From Primulina eburnea (taxonomy: Eukaryota > Streptophyta > Magnoliopsida > Lamiales > Gesneriaceae): a stretch of DNA of 64,000 nucleotides. Position numbers and translations under genes: made by a program. The stretch is taken from NCBI RefSeq assembly GCF_022965805.1, contig NC_133115.1, positions 34,153,321 through 34,217,320 of the forward strand, read 5' to 3'. The notes beneath the pieces are model-generated. The model had not been told where the DNA came from. It worked only from the letters and a program-made list of their open reading frames with translations, and made no database searches. Positions 52,939 to 64,000 of the stretch are shown here, one piece after another. Positions within the stretch are counted from its first letter, which is position 1. The number at the start of each line of letters is the position of its first letter.

Positions 52939-54534
52939 CTGTTAGTTAAAAGAACATGATTTTGTTCACCAAGTTTTCAATATACGAGCAGAGGAGAATG
53001 GAGATGAGTATGGGAACTTGTTAAGCACTCGTGGAAGTCTGGTTGACTTTTGATGTGACGCGGCTCTAGAATATTTCGAAACTAAAATCTAAATAAATTT
53101 CATAAACTGGATTAGCGATTAGCAATGTAATCAAGTTGAGTCATTCGAATTCTTCAATATTTGAGTCTCACTCTTTTATTTGACGAATATAATCATGACT
53201 CACGAACTTATTCAAATTTTTATTTAATTTAAATAAATTTAATAAATATGAATTATACTTTTAAATATTCATTAAATTATATATTTAGAAAAATATATAA
53301 CATTTTTCTTAAAATTTGTAAATTTATTATAATAATAAATTTAGTAGATTTTTCTATATATTTTATAACTAATATGCAAAATCAATAAATCAAATATCAA
53401 AACTATTATTTTTTCATTTAATAGATGATTAATGAACTTACCATCGAACATGTTCACGAACTAACGAGCCGAATATTGTAAAACTTGAGTTTGATTCGTT
53501 TATCTTAACGACATTTATTAAAGAGCTTTTATCGAATCTAACTTCGAATATGTTACAAACGATTTGATTCATTTACATCCTTAAACAAGATACTCGGATG
53601 ATTCTAAATTTATTAATTAAACAAAAAAAAAAAAATCACATTGGATAATATTTAAAAAATTATAAAGGAGTTTCTGCGAAAATTGGTTGTTGACCAAAAC
53701 CAAGAGAAAGAACTTTTTAGTTAGCCTCGTGGCTCCACAAAGTCGAAGTTTCAAAGTCTTCACAAAAATCTTATCCAATCAAGGGTATCTCAAGTTTTCC
53801 ACACGATGGAGCCTTCCATTTTGTTTTTTATTATTACTGTTTTTTTATTATTATCTTTTGAATTAGTCCAGTCCATTCTCGAATAAAAATCTATCATCTT
53901 GGCAAAAGGGTTTTTGTTTAGTGTTAGGGATCCGCAGTTTGGAACCTAGAAACTAAAATTCTTCATAATTGGCTTCACTCAATCATTTGCCATTGTTCTG
54001 CAAATATGATTGGGATAATTTGATAAAATCCTTTACATATTTTTAAGCTGGAGCCCTCCTACGCTATGATCACCAGCAACAAAGTTTCAAGCCAAAGAAG
54101 GAACCATAAAAGTGCAACTCCGTGCCACTTAAAACAAGTATGCCAGAATTATTCTCGGGCGAGATTTCCGAATGAAGACGTTTCTATAACAAACTCAAAT
54201 GAAGCTGCCACCCAGACACAATCATTTGGCACATCCCAAGCACAATATATTCATGTAAAACATAAAATTGGAGCAAGGTGGTTGATTGATATATATGTTA
54301 GAGATGAGACTCTTATTATATATTTCACAAAAGGCCATACCTCGCTGTGTCATAGAGGGACAACAAAAACAAGCAAAATAAAGACTGAAAAAATACAGAT
54401 ATGGATCTAACTACCTACATATATACGATCACAAGATTCTAGAGTTGAATCAAATTAGCATTGCCCATGGACCCTTTTTTTCCTCCGGCCAGGAAACAAA
54501 ATTTGGTGGCCATAATGGGCACTTTGGATCCAGA
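52939..54534. other. Spacer between CYP72A and HSFA4 genes
   Basis: The CYP72A promoter lies at the left and the HSFA4 3' UTR at the right. A diverged TTCGAG/hAT-like element occupies about 53112-53585. No additional coding exon was recognised. Confidence 0.5.
53112..53585. mobile_element. Diverged TTCGAG-type hAT-like element
   Basis: The left edge reads TAGCAATGTAATCAAGTTG and the right edge, on the other strand, TAAGGATGTAAATGAATCAA, both resembling the termini of the element at 17910-18407. The inside has AACGAGCCGAATATTG and repeated CGAATATGTTAC-like words. Flanking duplications are not clear, so the limits are approximate. Confidence 0.5.
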
Positions 54535-56521
54535 TCAGTTTTGCAAGCTAATCATTCCACCAAGGCTCGAATTCATCTGTAAACCAACCAAGACTGTTCT
54601 GTTATACAGGTCTCGTCTTTCTGATTGTACCTCCTGTGAATCAGATGGACCAGGCATCTCCGTAAGAAACTGCTGCCAGAAGATGTCATTACCCCCAACC
54701 GGAAGGGAAGGAATGGTGCTGCCTTGGTCCCGATCTTTCGACAATTCTGTATCTAGGGTTTTAGTTGGGCTCATGTTCACATCAATTCCAGATGGTTTGT
54801 AGCTGGAATCTGGATCGATACGAATGGATGATATAGCCGGGATACCAACATATCTCGAAGATGTAGTCAGTTCTGGGGAGAAATGGCGATCTTGTGAAGG
54901 TGACACCACCATTTGGCACTCGAGAGAGGAAGGTGGAATACTCAAATCTGAATCGCCAGATGATGCTGGAATTTCTGTGATAACTATTGGTGAAGGCAAA
55001 GAGGGCACATTAAACTCGTGCGAATTTTGAGATGGAGTTTGGCCGATTTCTTGCAGAAATTTTTCCAAAAAAGTTAAGGAAGAATCCAACTTTTCAACCA
55101 CTTCATAGTTCAATGATGCAAGAGATGAATTCTCTAGCAATGTTGTGCTTTGGTCCTCCGCCAGATTGGCTTCATCATGCAAATAATTCAAAGCCAACAA
55201 CCTTCTTTTCTTGTTATGGGGCTCCACCTCGTCCATAAGACTCGAGGCATATCCTGGTTTCTGCAAAATTTGAGCCAAGATGGTCATCAACTGCTGCTGC
55301 CGTTGATTGATAGTTTGCAACGTCTGCCCTAATGACCTGAGTTGATACTTGTATTCTAGATTTTCATTTTCGCACCGGTCCAATTCCGACTGAAGTAAAA
55401 ACTTTTCCTGTTGCAGTTTCTCAATCTCCTTTTCAAATTGTTCTCGCTCTGAGTCACTCAATGGAACCATGTTTCCATGACCTGAATGACTGTGGATGGG
55501 CTTTCGCCTATGTATGTTCTTTAAAAGATGCCTCTGCCCTCGAATAAACTCCTCATTTGCAAACTCCCACTGATCAGGATCAATTTTCCTGAAACCCTAC
55601 AGATTGCAGGGAAATGATGAGTAAAAGCATCTTACAGTTACTATCTTAACAACTAAAAATAAAACCAGAAAATAAGCTCCAAATACAGAAATTTAACTGG
55701 GAGGATGTAGAACGTATTTTGCGAAGTTTTTTAGAAAGGTGACAAAAAAATATTGAGAAATGGCAGCAATGGCACGACTCGCCTTCCTCTTTTGCTTCAT
55801 TCCAAAGCTATAAACTTTAAAAAGAACTATTTAACGAAGTCGAGATATATCCACACTAAAAACATTCATAATTTAGTAAGACTGATTAAAAGCTATGGCC
55901 AATGAATACAATGCAACCTCATTTCTTTCGAATCATAATACCACCTAAGGAGCACGTTCACATTAACATCCAAATATTTTAGGACCCAAGTTTGCAGCTG
56001 ATCTTTTCCAATAATCGCACAAGTTTACTTAAGCCATGGGGGCTTTGGGCATTAAATTGGCGATCAATACTAGCTCGAATCCCAATTGTATGATCGACTG
56101 CCAACTCTTGCATCAAAAGCTATAGGCGATAGAAAGTTACCATACGCAGCACAGCGTGCTCATTGTTTGCAACCCATCGCAGAAGCACATAAATGAATTT
56201 ACACAAATACAGACACTTGGTAAGGGGGAAAAAAGGCTTAGCTCCGTGAAATTGAAATTGAAATTGAGACGACGATCAAGAAATTTCAGAGAACAGAGGG
56301 CTTACATATGTGTTCAGCTGCCTGATGAAGCTGGAGAAGTTATTGTGCTTGAAATATTTAGGTAGCAGATCTCTAGCAAACTCCGGCGGATTCCAAACAA
56401 CAAAACTATGACCGGTGTGATTCCAAGAAACTATAGAATTAGTCAATGGATCATCCACCATTTCATATGTTTTCACCAGAAATGGAGCCGGTGAATTAGA
56501 ACCACCATTCGATCCATCCAT
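54535..56521 (-). CDS. HSFA4: Heat stress transcription factor, class A4
   Basis: Two exons (56521-56306 and 55596-54535) with the single phase-0 intron after RQLNTY, the position conserved in plant HSFs; 425 residues. The winged-helix DNA-binding domain spans about 12-105 ([53 protein letters not shown]). The HR-A/B coiled coil for trimerisation follows ([20 protein letters not shown]). NKKRRLL is the nuclear localisation signal. The activation motif is [15 protein letters not shown], an AHA motif followed by [10 protein letters not shown], as in HSFA4. A conventional C-terminal export-like end is less obvious. HSFA4 proteins activate genes in response to heat, oxidative stress or cadmium. 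It is intact and presumably functional. Confidence 0.93.
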
Positions 56522-57060
56522 CGCAAATGAGCAAATTAATTAAATAACTGACTTGAAAAACCAAAATTCTTCGATATATCTCCCCCTCAGTTAAAAACAA
56601 ATAGCCCAAGTTTTCCTCAGAAATCCATCAAACCCCTTAAAATTTCGGTAAAGATTCAATATTTTCTTCGTGTAATAAACAAATTCAACTCACCAAAAAT
56701 ACTACTTCGAATCAGAAGAAAAAAATCCGCGCACATAATCACCCAATTCGAATCGATTGTAAATAAATACAAAACCTCCCAATAAATATTTTCAATTAAA
56801 AAATCAAAACAAAGGACTTTAATTATTATAACTGCAGAAAACTGGTAACTCTTAAAATAAAGATTGTCTTGGAGAAAAAGAAACAAGACCCACATGAAAG
56901 AATTATATATGGAGAAAAACCCAATTGGCAGAATCGTCAAAATTTGACCTTTGACTGAGGGCTGCCTCCAAAATGAGTGACCCACAAAGAAGAGTAGACT
57001 TGACTTTCAACAATTCAGGTTTTGGGGATTATTTGAGCACAGCTATTGGCTATTTGGCTA

Positions 57061-57242
57061 GAGTGAGTCTCATGTGAGATCGTTTCACGGATCTTAATCC
57101 GTGAGACGGGTCAACCCTACCCATATTCACAATAAAAAGTAATACTCTTAGCATAAAAAGTGATACTTTTGTATGTGTGACCCAAATAAGAGATCCGTCT
57201 CACAAATAAGACCCGTGAAATCGTCTCACACAAGTTTTTGCC
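57061..57242 (-). mobile_element. MITE family M182, copy 10 (inverted)
   Basis: 182 bp with an exact 9-bp duplication ATTTGGCTA (57052-57060 and 57243-57251). Read on the minus strand it starts GGCAAAAACTTGTGTGAGAC and ends CACATGAGACTCACTC. Its inner sequence is close to the consensus. Confidence 0.85.
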
Positions 57243-57804
57243 ATTTGGCTATTGCACAGTGTCGTTAATTTCTGGTGTACTACAGACTCTTTTTCCCGCA
57301 CTCCTTGTGTCCATATATGTGTGTTATTTTTGTGTTGATTTTTTATTTTAAATTTAATATTTTTTATATTAGAAAATATTATCATTTGAAAATTCTAAAA
57401 TTTGGATAAAGATTACAAAATATTTTATTAGTTTTAAAATTTTTGGAAAGTAGACATGATAGTGATAAGATAATACACAAATTTATTAAAATAGATTTTT
57501 AATATTTTTTTATAATTCATTTGGTTTATATTTAAATAAGATCAAAATATAATTATAAGAAATTGTGAGAGATTATACCGTAATTTTATATATGAATTAA
57601 AAAAATAAATAGAAATAAAAGGAAAAAAATATCAAATTAAAAATTGAATCTACAACTTGATTATTTAAAAACAAAGACTTTATCCACTTAAGTATATATG
57701 ACTTGCATTAAAATTTTAACACTTATAATTATTAAAATATATCATGATACCAAAAAATAATTAATTTAAGATAAACAAATTTAATAATATAGTACATACA
57801 AACT

Positions 57805-57810
<6 letters not shown>

Positions 57811-57854
<44 letters not shown>
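57811..57854. repeat. (TA)n microsatellite
   Basis: About 22 TA units in AT-rich spacer. Confidence 0.95.
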
Positions 57855-57858
<4 letters not shown>

Positions 57859-59024
57859 CACACGTGTAGATAGATATTCATCTGTGTGTGAGACCTTTTG
57901 ACTTTTCAAAGATGCCTTTTATTTTTTTAATTAAATATATTCATAAATAATATATTTAGAATGTTGAATTCAACTTTGACCGTTGACGAGAAGAGAGCAA
58001 AGTATTCCGGTGAACAAGACACAGTCAGATCCATTCAAATTCTGTGAAATGGGGCTCCATTTTGATAGTTCATGGCAGAGAAACCATCAATTTTGGGAAA
58101 TATTTTCTTATTGAATTTGAAATTCATCGACCAATATCTTTTATATATTTTAATCAATTTCATAATAATTGATCTACATAATGTTCATTATAAAACTTGT
58201 ATTAATATCGTTGAAATAACGTTCAACTATTGAGTTTGATAAAATTGTACGTCACATCAATCATGTTTGGATGTCTAAATGCTAAAGACATAGAGTTTGG
58301 TATACATGGTAGGATAAACATGTGATATATAATATAAAGATAATTTAAAGATAAATAAGATGTAGGATATTATTTCAATGTTTGATATGATTTTAATAAG
58401 AATGATTAAATTTATATATTAGATTGCAATGACAAAATTAACCTTATAATAATAAATTTTATAATTTCAAAGTTGTTGCTTGAGTTCATATTTTTTATAT
58501 GTTCATGCGTCGATAGTGCTTGCATGATTTATTTATTTTTACGTCATTTTATATATTATATAATATGATAATTGAGTCCTTGATTTTGTAATTCTAAATA
58601 AAATATCTCGTATCAGCAAAGATATCTTCCAACATATATTAACCCTTAATATTTTTTAGTATATTAAGGTGAGATTTTTAGATGAATTTCCAACATATAC
58701 ACATCTGTTTCCTTAAACTTTATCATCTGATTTTCTAAAAATCACAAAATCATGATTGCTCAATTTATTATATCTCATCTCGGTAAGATCTTTCTTTGAT
58801 TTTCCAATTTCCAAAAAGGTAGTCTAATTGAATACAATTGTGTTGTTCACCAAGTATTTGACATAATGTGTATGTTTGCTCTCAAAAAATATTAATAATT
58901 ATGTTATGCATGTATCGCGTGTATATCGGCCCGTTAGTATATATAATTAAACATGGTCCATACATCTTGCAGACGACGATTTTTTCTGTTTTATGATGTT
59001 TTTGGAATTTAATATATTTTTCTT

Positions 59025-59206
59025 GACAAAAATTTGTATGAGACGGTCTCACGGATCGTATTTTGTGAGACGGATCTTTATTTGGATAATCCATGAAAAA
59101 GTATTACTTTTTATGCTAAGAGTATTACTTTTTATTGTGAATATGAGTAAGGTTGATCCGTCTCACATATTGAGATTCGTGAGACAGTCTGACATGAGAC
59201 CTACTC
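59025..59206 (+). mobile_element. MITE family M182, copy 11
   Basis: 182 bp flanked by ATTTTTCTT (59016-59024) and ATTTGTCTT (59207-59215), an 8-of-9 match. It starts GACAAAAATTTGTATGAGAC and ends GAGACCTACTC. Confidence 0.82.
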
Positions 59207-59224
59207 ATTTGTCTTTGTGTGATA

Positions 59225-59394
59225 GACAAAAACTTGTATGCGACGGTCTCACGGGTCGTATTTTGTGAGACATGCCTCTTATTTGGATCATCCATGAAAA
59301 AATATTACTTTTTATGCTAAGAATATTACTTTTTATTGTGAATATCAGTAGGTTTGACCAATCTCACTGATAAAGATTCGTGATTGTTTTACTC
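59225..59394 (+). mobile_element. MITE family M182, copy 12
   Basis: 170 bp with an exact 9-bp duplication TGTGTGATA (59216-59224 and 59395-59403). The left duplication abuts the right duplication of copy 11. The right end is shortened (GTGATTGTTTTACTC). Confidence 0.85.
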
Positions 59395-60082
59395 TGTGTG
59401 ATATTAGAGAGAGAGCGCGCGCAGGTATACATGATATTTGGCTCCAGCCGCCACGTTTTTGGATTTTGCTATTTAGTTCTGGTTGAAATTTTATTAAATA
59501 CTAGTTGACCAGGTACTTAGTTAAAAGTAAATTCGGTGATTTTTGTTCGTTGAGGTTTTAATAATATGCCTGAATGGTTACTCGTATAACTATTAATATT
59601 AGATAAAACAAAGTTAATTAAGAAATAAAATTTATTTAACCTATTAATGGTTTGTTGGAATGAATAGTTTATAATAAGATGAGACATTTGTGTGGTACTT
59701 TTGAGATTCTTTGAACAATGTTTTTAGGATTTTTTGACTTTTGAGCATGAAACTTTCTCGAGTGTATTTTCGAAAATTCAAATATTTGTACGTATTTAAA
59801 ATTCAAATACATCAAAATTAATATATTGTAATAATTTAACAACTCTTACAATCTTGAGATTAAATAATTATAATTAGCTATTACTTCAGACATTTTTCGT
59901 TGCGGCTTAACATATATCTATAGTAGTTGGTAATCGCGAATAATTTATAGTAGTTCGTTTCAGATAAACACCACTACTGAATATTTGTCTAATGATTAGA
60001 AAAATAAAACCAAAATCTGGATTCAATTTACCGACTACAAAACGAGCGGGGTATAAATTTGGCAATCACCAACTCAATCAGC

Positions 60083-61996
<1,914 letters not shown>

Positions 61997-62233
61997 TTCA
62001 GTGGATTTAGATCTGCGTCTCACTTGTAAAATTTGTTGGGGTTTGAATTTATATATGGTACGCATTAGGAACGAAATGAAACCCTACTAAATGGGCTCTT
62101 CAATCTATTGGGCCAACGGGTCATATTGGGCTAGCCTATATCAAATATTATCACGGGCCCATCGTAATGAGCTCAAAATGCCGATCAAGAGAAGCGAGCA
62201 GCTTACTTTCATATTCCGATTCACCACCGGAAA
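61997..62233. promoter_or_regulatory. Shared divergent promoter of RPL18A and GatA
   Basis: Only 237 bases separate the two start codons. It contains the telo box AAACCCTA (62079-62086) and several TGGGCY site II words: TGGGCT (62092-62097), TGGGCC (62109-62114), TGGGCT (62127-62132), and TGGGCCC on the minus strand (62155-62161). Site II plus telo box is the known signature of plant genes for ribosomal proteins and organelle biogenesis. It fits both neighbours, a cytosolic ribosomal protein and an organellar translation enzyme. That both are driven from here is inference. Confidence 0.7.
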
Positions 62234-62758
62234 ATGCTATCCTCAGCCCAACCGCCACGTCTCTTCCGATCCCCAGCAACCGCCGCCACCACCTTCAAAT
62301 ACCTACACGCCTCACCTCTGCTCCCCACAGCCACCGCCATTCCTTCTCCGCCATCTGATATTCTCACGACCCGTAAATCACTCCTCTCCCGCCAAACATC
62401 TGCCATCGACCTCGCCAAGTCCTTTCTCCACCGTCTCCGCCGCATTGAGCCTCAAGTTAACAGCTTCTTATACGTCTCTCCAGAAGAAGCCGTGTTGAAG
62501 CAGGCTCAGGAGCTGGATGATAAGATTAGGAACAATGATGAAGTGGGGCCCCTAGCTGGGGTATTGGTCGGGGTTAAGGATAATATTTGCACCTCAGACA
62601 TGCCCTCGACCGCAGGGTCTAGGATCTTGGAGAATTATCGGCCACCTTTTGATGCCACGGCAGTGAAGAAGCTTAGGGAGGCGGGGGCTATTATTGTTGG
62701 GAAGACGAACTTAGATGAGTTTGGTATGGGGAGTACAACTGAAGGCTCTGCTTATCAA
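62234..62758 (+). CDS. gatA: Glutamyl-tRNA(Gln) amidotransferase subunit A, organellar (first exon, partial)
   Basis: GatA is the amidase subunit of GatCAB. It supplies ammonia from glutamine to convert Glu-tRNA(Gln) to Gln-tRNA(Gln) in plastids and mitochondria. The exon gives 175 residues from the ATG at 62234 and ends at CTTATCAA before the donor GTTAGT. The first 45 residues are Ser/Ala/Pro/Arg-rich with almost no acids, fitting a dual or plastid targeting peptide. The mature start is TRKSLLSRQTSAIDLAKSFL; then VNSFLYV and PLAGVLVGVKDNICTSDMPS follow, containing the catalytic-triad Lys of VGVKDN. AGAIIVGKTNLDEFGMGSTT is the typical stretch before the first intron. The exon with the catalytic serines is not found before 64000, so the gene continues beyond the window after an intron longer than 1.2 kb. 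Confidence 0.93.
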
Positions 62759-64000
62759 GTTAGTATCTTTTTTGTAGCGATGATATAGTTTGATTTTTGC
62801 ATGAACTTTACTTGGTTTGCTATGCGTGGGTTCCTCTGCTCGTTAAAGTGGTCATCTGAATTGTTAAAATGTGCAATGTGGCTAAGTGAACTGAAGCTTG
62901 TGAATTTTCTGGAGGTGTTTGACGGATTTAAAATTGTCTCTGTTCACTAACACTTTCAATCTATGGACTTCCGTAAAATGTCTGGATATTGGTTTTGTTT
63001 TTTTTTTTATTCGCGGAGAAAGTTGCAATTTTTGCACCTTGTAGCATATATATTGTGTTGCGGTATTATGTACCTCAGAATATACTTTCTCCGTGAATAA
63101 TCAGTTGTGCATCATCATGATTTGTCTCATTAGTGGGGATACTGATTGAAAAAGTGTGATGTGAATATCTAAACATAAACGATGTAAACTCTATTATGTT
63201 TCCCTTTGGGTAGTAAACCAAAATCGGAACATTATCTCTGAAACTGCAACCAAAACCTTTTATTTGTTGTTCCAAAACGGAATCAAAACCGATGATTTAC
63301 AATTAGAAACTGGAACCTAACCCGACGCCATTTGGAATTAAAAGCTAATTAGTCTAAACTTCAAAATTCATCTTAAGTTTTAAAGTCATGAGCATAGATC
63401 GACAACTTAATTTACATAATTTGTAATACTTTTTTTATTTTCAAATTTTCAAATACAAATTTTATTTCTTTTTCAAATGGTTGTTTTATGTTGTAATACA
63501 ATTATTGCATGATTATATTTAAGTAGTTTGATGACCTTATGAAAAGTAATTTTCTTTTCTTTCACGACCGTTAAATTTAACGAATAATTCGGTTTAAACC
63601 GTAACATAACCAGAATCGAGTCGTGTCTATGGCTATATGCTAAACCTTTGACTTTGGGACTATGGTCAGATGTAATGTTGGAATACCAAATCCTTCCTTA
63701 CCAGAGTTGCAAGTCTGTCAAGTGACTATAGCTTAAAAGCAAGGTGTAAGAAAAGGCAGGCCCCTTAATAAAATATTGTTGTATCTAGACATAATGTTCT
63801 AAAATCAAAATACTTTGTACAAATCTGTGTGACATCCCCAGAATGTACTTTACAAGGTATTGAATTATAACAAGCAAATATTTATCAGTTTAAAAGGAAA
63901 AACTAACTTAATATAAGATGTACTCAACAATTCCTATATCTTAGGTAGGTTCATCGATACCTTGAGTCTTTAAAGCGGACCAAGGTGCCGGCTGCATGGC
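62759..64000 (+). other. First intron of gatA (continues past window)
   Basis: AT-rich sequence with T-runs (62996-63010) and no recognised exon, repeat family or structural RNA. I looked for the expected next GatA segment (VTANPWD then GGSSGGS) and did not see it. Confidence 0.6.

Larger units (their letters stand above)
56522..60082. other. Repeat-rich spacer between HSFA4 and RPL18A
   Basis: The HSFA4 promoter and leader lie at the left. The spacer contains an inverted M182 MITE (57061-57242), a (TA)n microsatellite (57811-57854) and two adjacent M182 copies (59025-59206 and 59225-59394). I saw no coding exon in the rest, which is very AT-rich. Confidence 0.6.

Noticed and set aside
54461..55332. 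Plus-strand open frames within HSFA4 exon 2
   Set aside because: Antisense to a clear HSF coding exon; translations have no family features.

Overview
This is a plant nuclear window: most genes have GT-AG introns, spacers are AT-rich and full of small non-autonomous transposons, and every recognisable protein is a plant family (WRKY, ALOG, trihelix, HSF, DYW-type PPR, CYP72A, strigolactone F-box MAX2, BIN2-like GSK3). Protein features fit a eudicot. An asterid such as a member of the Lamiales is my guess from the repeat types; it is not proven. No tRNA, rRNA, CRISPR array or organelle insertion was recognised.

Layout, left to right: repeat-rich spacer (1-4951); ALOG/LSH gene (4952-5491, +); 5.6 kb spacer; trihelix factor (11093-12151, -); decayed LINE with its A-rich tail (about 12600-13618); MAX2 (13955-16138, +) broken by one in-frame TGA; repeat-rich spacer; DUF688 gene (20213-22233, +) with a possible frameshift near its start; BIN2-like GSK3 kinase in 12 exons (25185-29357, +); ribosomal protein L11 in 5 exons (30465-32354, +); DnaJ/4Fe-4S protein in 9 exons (33598-36313, +); DUF1685 gene (37259-38086, -); 4.9 kb spacer; group IIe WRKY (42937-44429, +); RING-H2 gene with only its last exon resolved (45385-45786, -); DYW-class PPR gene (46653-49037, -); CYP72A P450 in 5 exons (50943-52938, -); class A4 heat-stress factor (54535-56521, -); repeat-rich spacer; ribosomal protein L18a (60083-61996, -) broken by one in-frame TGA; and, divergently from a 237-bp shared promoter, the first exon of organellar GatA (62234-62758, +), which continues beyond the window.

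The genes do not form a pathway cluster. Several act in hormone and stress signalling (MAX2, BIN2-like kinase, WRKY, HSFA4, LSH), but nothing suggests coordinated function. The clearest shared regulation is between the L18a and GatA genes, whose common promoter carries TGGGCY (site II) and telo-box motifs.

The least expected observations are: (1) two deeply conserved genes, MAX2 and L18a, are intact in structure except for a single in-frame TGA each, both followed by C; (2) a roughly 182-bp MITE family occurs about 12 times, seven copies of it flanked by 9-bp target duplications, as in Mutator-like elements; (3) a 498-bp hAT-like element has an 8-bp near-perfect duplication and a central AT microsatellite; (4) the conserved N-terminus of the DUF688 protein is out of frame with the rest.
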